From an uncultured Pelagibacteraceae bacterium (GTDB lineage: Bacteria > Pseudomonadota > Alphaproteobacteria > Pelagibacterales > Pelagibacteraceae), in contig CACNRD010000004.1 of the NCBI GenBank assembly GCA_902622795.1, positions 16,256 to 80,255 of the forward strand: a stretch of DNA of 64,000 nucleotides. Reading direction: 5' to 3'. The position numbers and the translations under genes were made by a program. Position 1 is the stretch's first letter. Each line of letters starts with the position of its first letter. This document shows, one piece after another, positions 27,506 through 37,783 of this stretch. The notes under the pieces were generated by a model. It saw only the letters and a program-made list of their open reading frames with translations. It had not been told where the DNA came from and ran no database searches.

Positions 27506-30190
27506 CTATCCAGTATTTTTCATGGCAGCTGATATTCCAGCTATTGATGTTAAAAGAGCATCATTTAAATATTTTTTTTCAGACATTTTTTTATTTTTTT
27601 TAAGTTTAAATATAACTATTGGTTGAATAATATTAAGTACTTCAGAGTATATAGCTCTGACCATTATCAAAGTTCTAAATTGCTTACGAGTTAAAATAAT
27701 TTCTTTTGTAGTAATTTTTTTATTTAAGTTTTTTATTGCATCAAATTGAAATCTTAGTTTTTTTCCAACTCTTTTTAGTGCACTATCTGCTAAATACTCC
27801 TCATAAATTTTTGAAATTTCTGGATCGACTTTAGTAATTACCATATCAAGAATATCTAACATTGAATTGAAAAAAGGCCAATTTTTTTCCATATCAATTA
27901 ATGTTTTTCTAAATTTTTTTATATACCCATATCTTAAAGCTTCTGCACTACCTAGCCAAGCTGGCAACATCAACCTTATTTGTGTCCAAGCAAAAACCCA
28001 AGGTATAGCTCTTAAACTCTTTATATTATCAATATTTTTCCTTTTTGATGGTCTAGATCCAATAGATAGTTTTCCAAGAGCTGCACTTGGGGTAACGGTT
28101 TTAAAATATTTAATAAATTCTGAACTTTGATTAATATTTTTTCTATACGAACTTTTAGAAATATCAGCCATTTTTTCAATAAGTTCTCTCCAGTTTTGTT
28201 TGGGCATTGGTGGAGGATTAAGTGTTGCCTCAGTCACTGCACCTATATAACTACAGAGATTATATTCAGCTATAGGTTCATAACCATATTTTTGCTGAAT
28301 AACTTCTCCTTGATCAGTAATCCTTATTTTTCCATTTACTGAATTGGGTGGTAGAGATCTTAAAGTAGCTTGAATTGGACCTCCCCCTCTTCCAGGTGAA
28401 CCTCCTCTTCCATGAAAAAAAGTTACATCTATTTTGAATTTTTTCCCTAATTTAACAATTTCTTCTTGAGCTTTATATTGATGCCAACTAGCACAAATTT
28501 TTCCAGCATCTTTGCTAGAATCTGAATATCCTATCATTACCTCTTGTTTACTATTAATTAATTTTCTGTACCATTTTTTCGAAAATAAATTCTCCATAAC
28601 TGGTTTTGCATTAATCAAATCATCCAATGTTTCAAATAATGGAACGACTCTCAATTTATCTTTTATTTTTGCCTCTTTTTGTAAAAATGAAACTGACAGA
28701 ATATCTGACACAGATGTTGTCATTGAAATTACATAAGCACCTAAACACTCAGGGGGTTCATCAGCAAGTATTTTTAAAGTGGACCAAACTTCATTGTTTT
28801 CTTTATTAGAAAATTTAAATTTATTAATAATATTATTATTTGAGGTTAATTTAGATTTTAGAAAATTAATTTTTTCATCTTCAGTGAATTTAAAATAGTT
28901 TTTATTAAATTTCTTTTTAACAAATTCAGCAATCAATTGTGTGTGTCGAGAAGACTCTTGTCTAATATCTATTCTTGCAAGATTTATACCAAAACATTTT
29001 GCTCTTCTCATAAGATCTAATAAATCTCCGCTTGCAACATTTTCGTTTTGATTTTGCTCTAAAGACTCTCTTACAACTCTTAAAGGTTTTAAAATTTCTT
29101 CAGTTGAGGTTAATAAGATTTTTTTATCTAAAGGTGTTTTATTAATAAAATATTGTTCTATAGACCTATGGGTTAATCTCAGTTTATCTCTTAAAGGTCT
29201 TAAAAAAACTCGATACGGCTCAAAAGTTTTTCCAACTTTAGAACTTATTTTTTTTGAACATTTTTTCATAGAATAAGATCTAATAATTTTAGTTAGAGAT
29301 TTCTCATATAATTTTGCTGCTTCCCATCTTGATAATAAAATTACTTTTTTAGTAACTTGAGAAGTTACATTAGGATTTCCGTCTCTATCCCCACCCATCC
29401 ACGAACCGAATTGAATTGGATTAAAATTTTTTGGCAATCCTCTATTCATATTTTTCAAAAAAATAGAGTTTAATCTTCTATAAACTTTTGGAATAGTATC
29501 CCACAAACTATCTTCTATAATAGCTAAACCCCATCTTGCTTCATCAAATGGAGAAGGTTTTGATCTTTTAAGATCATCTGTATTCCAAATAATTGTAAAC
29601 TCGTCATATAGTTGTTTGTTTAATTGTATTAATTTAGATGAATTAGATTTATAGAGATCTTTTTGCTCTAAAATTTCAATTATCTTGTGATATTTCTGTA
29701 TTAATGTTCTTCTTTTAACTTCCGTTGGATGTGCGGTTAAAACTATTCCTATATCTAAATTTTTAGCAAGATTATAAATTTTGTTATTAGATATTTTCTT
29801 ATTTTTAAAAAGTTTTTCAAATATTTCCTCTATGAAAATATTATATTTTAGATTTTTCCTCTTAGTTTCATATTCATCTAAATTTCTTGCAGTATCAATT
29901 GACTCAGCTAGATTTATAAAATTTATGAAATGAGTAAATGCTCTAGTAAGTCTAAGTGTATCTCTTGGATTGCTTTTTCTTACTGTTTTAACTAGTTTTT
30001 TAAAAGAATTTTTATTTTTAAGATTTATTTTATTGGCTTTTGAGAGTTTCCTTACCTTTTCGACTAAATTGAAAAACTTTATACCTTCTTGCTCTTTAAT
30101 TACTTCGCCAAGAATATTTCCAAGATAACTGATGTCTTCTCTAAGCAACTTTGTAGGTATTCTCTCATAATAAAGATCTCGTTTTTTCAT
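27506..30190 (-). CDS. ppc: Phosphoenolpyruvate carboxylase
   Basis: LTAHPTEVKRR, WMGGDRDGNPNVT, FHGRGGSPGRGGGP, 894 aa. Confidence 0.95.
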   Translation of the reverse strand: MKKRDLYYERIPTKLLREDISYLGNILGEVIKEQEGIKFFNLVEKVRKLSKANKINLKNKNSFKKLVKTVRKSNPRDTLRLTRAFTHFINFINLAESIDTARNLDEYETKRKNLKYNIFIEEIFEKLFKNKKISNNKIYNLAKNLDIGIVLTAHPTEVKRRTLIQKYHKIIEILEQKDLYKSNSSKLIQLNKQLYDEFTIIWNTDDLKRSKPSPFDEARWGLAIIEDSLWDTIPKVYRRLNSIFLKNMNRGLPKNFNPIQFGSWMGGDRDGNPNVTSQVTKKVILLSRWEAAKLYEKSLTKIIRSYSMKKCSKKISSKVGKTFEPYRVFLRPLRDKLRLTHRSIEQYFINKTPLDKKILLTSTEEILKPLRVVRESLEQNQNENVASGDLLDLMRRAKCFGINLARIDIRQESSRHTQLIAEFVKKKFNKNYFKFTEDEKINFLKSKLTSNNNIINKFKFSNKENNEVWSTLKILADEPPECLGAYVISMTTSVSDILSVSFLQKEAKIKDKLRVVPLFETLDDLINAKPVMENLFSKKWYRKLINSKQEVMIGYSDSSKDAGKICASWHQYKAQEEIVKLGKKFKIDVTFFHGRGGSPGRGGGPIQATLRSLPPNSVNGKIRITDQGEVIQQKYGYEPIAEYNLCSYIGAVTEATLNPPPMPKQNWRELIEKMADISKSSYRKNINQSSEFIKYFKTVTPSAALGKLSIGSRPSKRKNIDNIKSLRAIPWVFAWTQIRLMLPAWLGSAEALRYGYIKKFRKTLIDMEKNWPFFNSMLDILDMVITKVDPEISKIYEEYLADSALKRVGKKLRFQFDAIKNLNKKITTKEIILTRKQFRTLIMVRAIYSEVLNIIQPIVIFKLKKNKKMSEKKYLNDALLTSIAGISAAMKNTG

Positions 30191-31073
30191 CTGTTAGAAC
30201 AAATTTTTTTTGTAAAATTCCTTTAGAATTAGTTTTTACACTAAATAAAGAGCCAGAGTATCTATATTTTCGCAATTCTGCACTGTTCATACCTTTGGTC
30301 GCTGTAGTCACAAAAAGTTCATTATTATTTTGGCCACCAAATGTACAATTAGTAATATTTTTTGCTGGAAAATTTACTCTATGGATTAACTTTGCTTTTT
30401 GATTAAATACTGAAATACATGCACCACCATAATGTGCTACCCAAAGATTTTTATTTCTGTCCAAAGTCATGCCGTCTGGTGAACCGTCTTTAGGCAAAAA
30501 TTTTTTAAAAACTTTTTTATTTATTATATTATTTTTACTATCAATTTTTATTTTATAAATTTTTTTTTTCGAACTATCTGTATGATAGAAATTAAATTGA
30601 TCTAAAAATGCTGGTCCATTTGTAATTCTATATTTTTTATCAACCCTTATTAACTTTAAATTTCTATTTAATTTATATAATGAACCTTTTTCCAATTTTC
30701 TTTCAAGGTTATCCATTGTTCCAAACCATAAGTTTCCAGCTGTATCAGTTTTACCGTCATTAATTCTATTTAATTTAATTTTAGGTTCTATAGGAATAGA
30801 ATCAAAAATTTTTTTAGTCTTTAGATTTTGAATTCTGATTTCACCTTGTAATCCTAATACAAAAATATTATTTTTTACATGTGCAAGAAATCCTATTTCT
30901 TTATTAACTCTATATATTTTTTTTTTATTTTTTTTTATATTTAAGGAATTAATTGTTTTTTTTTTAATATCTACAAAATAAATTGAATTATGATCTTTAA
31001 CCCAAAGTGTTCCCTCGCCCAATTTTGATTTTAATTTCCATAAAATTTTTGGAGTTGATGTTTTAATTTTCAC
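30165..31073 (-). CDS. SMP-30/gluconolactonase family lactonase
   Basis: GKLGEGTLWVKD-type N-terminus, GNLWFGTMD, PDGMTLDRNKNLWVAHYGG. Confidence 0.85.
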   Translation of the reverse strand: MKIKTSTPKILWKLKSKLGEGTLWVKDHNSIYFVDIKKKTINSLNIKKNKKKIYRVNKEIGFLAHVKNNIFVLGLQGEIRIQNLKTKKIFDSIPIEPKIKLNRINDGKTDTAGNLWFGTMDNLERKLEKGSLYKLNRNLKLIRVDKKYRITNGPAFLDQFNFYHTDSSKKKIYKIKIDSKNNIINKKVFKKFLPKDGSPDGMTLDRNKNLWVAHYGGACISVFNQKAKLIHRVNFPAKNITNCTFGGQNNNELFVTTATKGMNSAELRKYRYSGSLFSVKTNSKGILQKKFVLTDEKTRSLL

Positions 31074-31079
31074 AGAAAA

Positions 31080-31922
31080 TTAGAGAGCAATAACTTTAGA
31101 GTTCTGCTCACCTAAGTTTTCAACTGATAATCTCATGGTATCTCCAGCTTTTAAAAACTGCTGAGGCTTCATTCCCATGCCTACTCCCGGGGGAGTTCCT
31201 GTTGTAATGATGTCACCTGGTTGTAGAGACATATACTTACTTAAATAGGACACAATAAAATTAACATTAAATATCATAGTATTCGTGTTTCCTCTTTGCA
31301 TTTTATTTCCATTAACATCTAAACTCATGTTTAAATTATTAACATCTGAGATTTCATCTTTTGTAACTAAGTATGGTCCAATTGGTCCATAAGTATCGTG
31401 AGATTTTCCTTTGACCCATTGACCCATTTTTTCTATTTGCCACTCTCGCTCACTAATATCATTTACTAAACAATAACCTAAAATATGGTCTTGAGATTGA
31501 TCTTCAGATATATGCTTGGTTTCTTTTCCAATAATAATTCCTAACTCAACTTCCCAATCAAGTTTTTTTGATCCAGATACAATTTCTATATTATCATTTG
31601 GACCATTAATACAGCTTGTAGCTTTCATAAATACAATTGGCTCGGATGGGGCATCAGCTCCTGTTTCTGCTGCATGGTCAGAAAAATTTAATCCTATTGC
31701 AATAAATTTTCCTGGCTTAGTAATACATGATCCAATTCTTTCATCGCCTGAAAGTTCTGGTAGTGATGATAGATCTGCACCTTTTAATTTTGAAATAGTG
31801 TCAAAATTTAAATGATTAGGATTTAAATCTTTTATATGAGTGCTTATATCTCTTATTTTTCCATCTTTATCTAAAACAGCAGGCTTTTCTTTTCCTTTTT
31901 GTCCTACTCTTAATAATTTCAT
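31080..31922 (-). CDS. Fumarylacetoacetate hydrolase family protein (2,4-diketo-3-deoxy-L-fuconate hydrolase-like)
   Basis: IGLNFSDHAAETGADAPSEPIVFMKATSCINGPND; DWEVELGIIIGK; GDIITTGTPPGVGMG. Confidence 0.87.
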   Translation of the reverse strand: MKLLRVGQKGKEKPAVLDKDGKIRDISTHIKDLNPNHLNFDTISKLKGADLSSLPELSGDERIGSCITKPGKFIAIGLNFSDHAAETGADAPSEPIVFMKATSCINGPNDNIEIVSGSKKLDWEVELGIIIGKETKHISEDQSQDHILGYCLVNDISEREWQIEKMGQWVKGKSHDTYGPIGPYLVTKDEISDVNNLNMSLDVNGNKMQRGNTNTMIFNVNFIVSYLSKYMSLQPGDIITTGTPPGVGMGMKPQQFLKAGDTMRLSVENLGEQNSKVIAL

Positions 31923-31944
31923 AATTCTCCTTTTTGTTATTTAA

Positions 31945-32688
31945 TTATATTGAAATCCCACCATCAACAGAAATTGTTGTTCCAGTTGTAAATGTTGCAT
32001 CATCACTTGCTAAATAAACAGCTACTGCAGCAATTTCATCTGCTGTTCCTAATCTTCCCATAGGTTGTCTTGCTATAAAATCTTTCTTAGCCTGAACAGG
32101 ATCTGGGCTTTGATTAACTCTATCTTGCCATGATGGAGAAAAAACTGTGCCTGGTGCAATTGAATTACATCTTATATTTTGTTTAACAAAATCAGCTGCT
32201 ATGGATTTAGTTAAGCCAATCACTGCACCTTTTGTAGTTCCATAGACAAATCTATTTGGAAATCCTTTTAGGCTAGAGGCGCATGATGAAACATTAATAA
32301 TGCTTCCACTCTTTTGTTTAACCATAAGTGGTAATATTGCTTTACACATGAAATACATAGACTTGACATTAACATTACTAGAAAAATCCCAATCTTTTTC
32401 ATCACATTCAAGAATGGTTCCATGATGAACAAATCCTACTGCATTAAATAATACATCCACTTTATCTAGAGATTTTGTAAAATCTAAAATTGCATTGTTA
32501 TTAGTTGAGTCCAATGTTTTCACATGAATATCTGGAAATTCTTTATTTAAATCAGCTAAGGTTTTATCATTTAAGTCGGTTGCAATAACATGAGCTCCTT
32601 CATTATGAAATGCAATAGCTGTAGCTTTTCCTATTCCTTGTCCTGCAGCTGTGACAATAATTTTTTTACCTTCTAATCTTTTACTCAT
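31945..32688 (-). CDS. SDR family oxidoreductase (2-keto-3-deoxy-L-fuconate dehydrogenase-like)
   Basis: TAAGQGIGKATAIAF, VYGTTKGAVIGLTKSIAAD, CNSIAPGTV. Confidence 0.87.
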   Translation of the reverse strand: MSKRLEGKKIIVTAAGQGIGKATAIAFHNEGAHVIATDLNDKTLADLNKEFPDIHVKTLDSTNNNAILDFTKSLDKVDVLFNAVGFVHHGTILECDEKDWDFSSNVNVKSMYFMCKAILPLMVKQKSGSIINVSSCASSLKGFPNRFVYGTTKGAVIGLTKSIAADFVKQNIRCNSIAPGTVFSPSWQDRVNQSPDPVQAKKDFIARQPMGRLGTADEIAAVAVYLASDDATFTTGTTISVDGGISI

Positions 32689-33554
32689 TTATTATTCATT
32701 CTTTCAATTTCCTTGTAAAGTGAACTATGATCTTTATTTCCATGACCATTTTCAACTAGGTTTTTATACATTTCTTTAACTAAATTTGAAATAGGTAAAT
32801 GAGTATTAAAAGTATTTGCACATTCTAAAATATTATTCATATCCTTTAAATGTGTGGAAGTTTTACCTTTTGGACTAAAATCTTTATCAATCATTCGTTT
32901 TCCATGTGTTTGTAAAACTTTACTATCTGCCCAACCACCTGACAATGCACTGATCATTTTGTTTGGGTCTGCACCTGCCTTTTCACATAATGTAATAGCT
33001 TCAGCAACTGCTCCTATTGTCAAACCAACTATAATTTGATTTGCCAACTTAGAAACTTGTCCACTTCCAACAGGTCCAACTAATGTAGGATTACCCATGG
33101 TTTTTAAAAGATCTTCAACTTCCTTGAAAACTTTTTTTTCCCCTCCAATCATGATTGCAAGAGAACCTTCCTCTGCACCTATTGTACCCCCTGAAACTGG
33201 AGCATCTAAATATTTAATTTTTTTAAAACTTAAATTTTTTTCATGCTTTTTTGCTGTTATTGGTTTAATTGAGCTCATATCAATCACTATTGATCCGGGT
33301 TTTAAATTATCCAGGAAATTTAAACTACCCATAACTTCGTCAATAGCTTCATCATCAGTCAACATTGTTATTATAATTTCGCTATCTTTAACGAGTTCGC
33401 TCAATGTCATTGTAATTTCAGCACCAAATTCTTCTAATGCCTTAGCTTTAGATGATGACCTATTAAATGCTTTTAATTTATAACCAGATTTTAGTATATT
33501 TTTTGCCATCGGAAACCCCATCAAACCAGTTCCAATAAAACCAATTTTTTTCAT
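32685..33554 (-). CDS. 3-hydroxyisobutyrate/tartronate-semialdehyde reductase family (beta-hydroxyacid dehydrogenase)
   Basis: GFIGTGLMGFPMAKNI, DAPVSGGTIGAEEGSLAIMIGG. Confidence 0.88.
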   Translation of the reverse strand: MKKIGFIGTGLMGFPMAKNILKSGYKLKAFNRSSSKAKALEEFGAEITMTLSELVKDSEIIITMLTDDEAIDEVMGSLNFLDNLKPGSIVIDMSSIKPITAKKHEKNLSFKKIKYLDAPVSGGTIGAEEGSLAIMIGGEKKVFKEVEDLLKTMGNPTLVGPVGSGQVSKLANQIIVGLTIGAVAEAITLCEKAGADPNKMISALSGGWADSKVLQTHGKRMIDKDFSPKGKTSTHLKDMNNILECANTFNTHLPISNLVKEMYKNLVENGHGNKDHSSLYKEIERMNNK

Positions 33555-33677
33555 TTCTATGATTTAACTCCAACAGAATAGTTAGATGATGCCAAAATTG
33601 TCATTATGATTTAAAACTATTAGATTACACATAAATTTATTATATAACTTATATTTTAAACAAACCAATAATTTTAA

Positions 33678-35462
33678 ATGCCTGAAAAAAGAAAAACAAA
33701 ATTGAGAAGTGATCAGTGGTTTAACAATCCAAAAAATCCTGACATGACTGCATTGTATTTAGAAAAATATATGAATTATGGTCTTAAAAGAAAAGACTTA
33801 CAATCTGGGAAACCAATAATAGGTATAGCTCAATCAGGTAGCGACCTCTCACCTTGTAATAGACATTTTTTATCATTAAGTAAAAAAATTAAGGATGGAA
33901 TAAAAAAAGCTGGAGGCATCCCAATGGAATTTCCAACTCATCCCATACAAGAAACTGGAAAAAGACCTACAGCAATGTTGGATAGAAATTTATCTTATCT
34001 ATCATTAGTAGAAGTACTGTATGGATATCCAATTGATGGTGTAATTTTAACAACAGGCTGTGATAAAACCACACCTGCTGCTTTGATGGCAGCCGCAACT
34101 GTAAATATTCCAGCAATTGTTTTATCTGGTGGTCCAATGTTAGATGGTTTTTATAAAGGTAAATTAGCAGGATCAGGTACTATAATTTGGGAAGCTCGAA
34201 AGTTACTGGCAAAAGGTGAAATAAATTATGATGAGTTTATGGATATGGCTGCATCATCAGCACCAAGTGTTGGTCATTGTAACACAATGGGTACTGCTTC
34301 CTCCATGAATTCTGTTGCAGAGGCATTAGGTATGTCTTTGCCTGGATGTGCAATTATACCTGCCCCATATAAAGAAAGAAAACAAATTTCATTTGAAACA
34401 GGAAAAAGAATTGTTGATATGGTTCATGAAAATCTAACACCATCAAAAATTATGACCAGAAAAGCTTTTGAAAATGCAGTTGTTGTTGCCAGTGCTATTG
34501 GAGGATCGAGTAACTGTACTACTCATTTAAGTGCAATAGCGAAACATATGGGGATTAAGTTTAATTTATCTGATTGGCAAAAATTAGGTCATAATATTCC
34601 TTTACTTGTAAACTGTCAGCCAGCAGGCGAATATTTAATGGAAAGTTTTTTTAATTCTGGAGGGGTTCCTGCAGTTATGAAAGAATTAATTAAAAATAAA
34701 AAAATTCATACAAATCTACTGACTGTGACGGGTAAAAACATTGCTCAAAATCTGAGAAAAAAAATAAAGGTAAATCCTAATGTAATAAAAAATTTCAAAA
34801 ATGCTCTTGCAGATAAAGCTGGATTTTTAGTGATGAGAAGTAACTTTTTCTCAACAGCTATAATGAAAACATCAGTAATAAGTAAAGAATTTAGAGAAAG
34901 GTACCTTACAAATCCCAAGCATCCAAATGTTTTTAATGGAAAAGCAGTTGTTTTTGAAGGACCAGAGGATTACCACAGACGATTAAATAGTAAAAAATTA
35001 AATATTGATGAAAATTCTGTTTTAATTGTAAGAGGATGTGGTCCAGTAGGCTATCCTGGTTCAGCAGAAGTAATTAATATGCAGCCACCTGATAGATTGT
35101 TAAAAAAAGGGATTAATACATTACCAACATTGGGCGACGGAAGACAGAGTGGTACATCTGCAAGTCCATCTATTCTTCATGTATCACCTGAGTCTGCTAT
35201 TGGGGGTGATTTAGGTATTGTTAAAACTGGTGACAGAATAAAAATAGATCTGAATAAAAGAAGAGTAGATTTATTAATCTCGCAAGCAGAATTTAAAAAT
35301 AGAAGAAAAAAAAGAAAAAAGTTTAAAATTAATAACCAAACACCTTGGCAAGAAATTTTTAGAGATACTGTAAGTCAACTTGAAGATGGCGCTTGTATTA
35401 AATCACGAGGCATTTATTTAAAAGTATCTACTTCAAAGGGTATTCCAAGAGATTCTCACTAA
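33678..35462 (+). CDS. IlvD/Edd family dehydratase (sugar-acid dehydratase)
   Basis: GCDKTTPAALMAAATVNIPAIVLSGGPMLDG, CNTMGTASSMNS, GDGRQSGTSASPSILHVSPE. Confidence 0.88.
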   Translation: MPEKRKTKLRSDQWFNNPKNPDMTALYLEKYMNYGLKRKDLQSGKPIIGIAQSGSDLSPCNRHFLSLSKKIKDGIKKAGGIPMEFPTHPIQETGKRPTAMLDRNLSYLSLVEVLYGYPIDGVILTTGCDKTTPAALMAAATVNIPAIVLSGGPMLDGFYKGKLAGSGTIIWEARKLLAKGEINYDEFMDMAASSAPSVGHCNTMGTASSMNSVAEALGMSLPGCAIIPAPYKERKQISFETGKRIVDMVHENLTPSKIMTRKAFENAVVVASAIGGSSNCTTHLSAIAKHMGIKFNLSDWQKLGHNIPLLVNCQPAGEYLMESFFNSGGVPAVMKELIKNKKIHTNLLTVTGKNIAQNLRKKIKVNPNVIKNFKNALADKAGFLVMRSNFFSTAIMKTSVISKEFRERYLTNPKHPNVFNGKAVVFEGPEDYHRRLNSKKLNIDENSVLIVRGCGPVGYPGSAEVINMQPPDRLLKKGINTLPTLGDGRQSGTSASPSILHVSPESAIGGDLGIVKTGDRIKIDLNKRRVDLLISQAEFKNRRKKRKKFKINNQTPWQEIFRDTVSQLEDGACIKSRGIYLKVSTSKGIPRDSH

Positions 35463-35619
35463 AAACAGTTAAGTTATAAGTTGAATTTAATAAGATAAAA
35501 TTAATTACTGTATTGATTTATGATACCGGGAATCTACTAAAGCATTAGGTTGTATTCAAGAAATATATTTTATTAAAATTAAAATAAATTAATTGAAATT
35601 TGTTTAATTATAATTAACT

Positions 35620-35786
35620 TTTTTATGAGGAGGTTATTATGTTAAAACTATCACCACCTGACACTTAGCTGAATAGCTTTATATTTCAAAAACAAACAAA
35701 AAATAAAATCCTTTTGGATTTAAATGCCAAAGAGGCAATATAAGGGAGCTCTTTAGGTAACATCTTAAAGAGCAAACCCTTAAAAT
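35620..35786 (+). ncRNA. Candidate structured RNA/mini-ORF locus (serial hairpins and a 9-codon ORF with very strong SD)
   Basis: GAGGAGG SD then ATG TTA AAA CTA TCA CCA CCT GAC ACT TAG (35639-35668); hairpins AAATCC-TTTT-GGATTT, TGCC-AAAGA-GGCA, GCTCTTTA-N10-TAAAGAGC. Confidence 0.35.
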
Positions 35787-36317
35787 TTAATTAACAGATT
35801 TTAAAATTTCTAGTGGAAGTGGTGCTTCTGGATACTTTATTTGACATAATTTTTCATATGTTTCACAAAAACCCATAATTATCTTTAATACAGAATCTTG
35901 TTTTGAATTTTCTTTAATTATTAATTTAGAAATTAAATTATTACGCATTTCCTCTAATTCTTTAATTTGTTCTCCTGTAAAAAATTCACCAGTTTCTATT
36001 TCCCAATAAGTATTATCCAATTCCTCATCGCTTAATTTGTTTAATTTATTTTGTAGTTCAATTATTGTTGGATCATCAGTTTGCTTATTTCTCATTGGTG
36101 AATTCTTTAATTTTCCAAGACATTTATCCCTTAATCCCTCAATAAAATGATCATAAGGTCTTCCTTCCGACAAATCTCTAAAATGATTGCTACTAAAATA
36201 TTTATTTATAGCTAGCTCAGTTGAAACTTTTTCTTTGCCTTTAATTACAGCTATTTGAACGTAGATTTCCTGACTAATATATTCCTCAAGATGGTCTGTT
36301 ACTTTATGTGAAATCAC
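35787..36317 (-). CDS. Hypothetical protein
   Basis: 176 aa, intact ORF, acidic/helical. Confidence 0.6.
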   Translation of the reverse strand: MISHKVTDHLEEYISQEIYVQIAVIKGKEKVSTELAINKYFSSNHFRDLSEGRPYDHFIEGLRDKCLGKLKNSPMRNKQTDDPTIIELQNKLNKLSDEELDNTYWEIETGEFFTGEQIKELEEMRNNLISKLIIKENSKQDSVLKIIMGFCETYEKLCQIKYPEAPLPLEILKSVN

Positions 36318-36328
36318 TGCTTAAAAAA

Positions 36329-36796
36329 TTAATGAGGCATTCGGTATTTGCTATGACATGCCTTACAGCTGCTCCACATAAATTCTCGAAGAGTAGCTCG
36401 AATATCATCACTATCTTCGATCACTGAAGTCAATTTTATCATATTATCTGATGATTTTTGCATCAAAGCGTTAAAAGCTTCTTTTTCTTCCCAAATTAAA
36501 GGCAAGGATTCTGTTTTAAATCCCTCTTTGGTATTTTCAGGAAATAGTCCTAGTAATGTTTTATAATTTTCACTCATTTCAATCATTAACTCTTTTGCTT
36601 TGTCAAAGTCTCCATTTGAAGATAAAGCTTGGACACGCTTTGCTGTACTATAATTCTTACTAAACAGGGCTTTTCTCCCTTTAATGATTTCTTCTACAGA
36701 CTGATCAGCAATACTTTGAGTTCCAACTAATGTAAAAAAAAGAGACAACAAAACTATACCAAAGCAACTAGTTATATGTTTTACTAAAGTATGCAT
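36329..36796 (-). CDS. Cytochrome c' family protein
   Basis: Signal peptide, C-terminal CKACH heme site (WSSCKACHSKYRMPH), helical. Confidence 0.87.
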   Translation of the reverse strand: MHTLVKHITSCFGIVLLSLFFTLVGTQSIADQSVEEIIKGRKALFSKNYSTAKRVQALSSNGDFDKAKELMIEMSENYKTLLGLFPENTKEGFKTESLPLIWEEKEAFNALMQKSSDNMIKLTSVIEDSDDIRATLREFMWSSCKACHSKYRMPH

Positions 36797-37318
36797 GTTA
36801 AAAATACCTTAACAGAGTATGGTATTATTTCAAAGCTGTTACATTGGCTTAGTGCAATATTATTACTAATCCAAATTCCTCTTGGTTTTTATTTAGTTGA
36901 TCTTGATTTTGGGGAAGAAAGATTAAGTATAGAAAACATTCATATTATAATCGGACTATCAATATTTTACTTAGTTATTATAAGATTACTGAACAAAATT
37001 TTTAACCCCACACCAAAATTAGATCCAAGCATTTTTAAAGGTCAAAAATTTATAGCTAAACTTAATCATATTCTTTTATATGTGGCAATTTTATCAATAA
37101 CCATTTCAGGTATTTTAAAAAAATTATTTAATGGTGAAACATTGGTGATATTTTTCAAAGAAATTAAAATCCAAGATAACTTTGTATTAGCTGATCAATT
37201 TTATAATATTCATATATTCTCTAATTATACAATTATAGGTCTAATTACGCTTCATATTTTTGCTGTCATAATTCATAAGCTATTTTTTAATGAAAATTTG
37301 TTGAAAAAAATTCTCTAA
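36791..37318 (+). CDS. Cytochrome b561 family protein
   Basis: ISKLLHWLSAILLLIQIPLGFYL, four TM with conserved His. Confidence 0.85.
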   Translation: MHVKNTLTEYGIISKLLHWLSAILLLIQIPLGFYLVDLDFGEERLSIENIHIIIGLSIFYLVIIRLLNKIFNPTPKLDPSIFKGQKFIAKLNHILLYVAILSITISGILKKLFNGETLVIFFKEIKIQDNFVLADQFYNIHIFSNYTIIGLITLHIFAVIIHKLFFNENLLKKIL

Positions 37319-37323
37319 AATAT

Positions 37324-37761
37324 TTAGTGACAATTAATTCCAAACTTTTTTAATCTCCAGTAATTATAAGGCCATGGAGTTAAAAAACCTACAATCAGCA
37401 TAATAGGTACAACCCACCAAGTTAGAATTGCACCACCAGTTAGAATATAATCTGTCGAATTCATCATAATTTCCATACTTAACATAGAAATTAAACTCAT
37501 GCCTGATGCTGTTTTTACTGCTCCATTAAATGAGAAACCTTGACGTATTAAAATTATAGTCTCTAATATTATGCTTGTAATTAATCCATTTATAATAGCT
37601 AAAATCATTATGCCTAACAGTGGAAAAGGTATTTTAGTTAATTGAAAAAATAATATAGTTCCAAAATCACCGATAGCGCAGCCTAACAAACACCAACCAG
37701 TGTTTTTTGCACTTCTTTTCCAAGTATGTTTACATGCCCAATGAAATGTGGAGCTAATCAT
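37324..37761 (-). CDS. DUF4396-like membrane protein
   Basis: MISSTFHWACKHTWKRSAKNTGWCLLGCAIGDFGTILFFQ; likely start 37761 rather than 37809 in the track. Confidence 0.7.
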   Translation of the reverse strand: MISSTFHWACKHTWKRSAKNTGWCLLGCAIGDFGTILFFQLTKIPFPLLGIMILAIINGLITSIILETIILIRQGFSFNGAVKTASGMSLISMLSMEIMMNSTDYILTGGAILTWWVVPIMLIVGFLTPWPYNYWRLKKFGINCH

Positions 37762-37783
37762 AATTATTTGATAATAATAAAAA

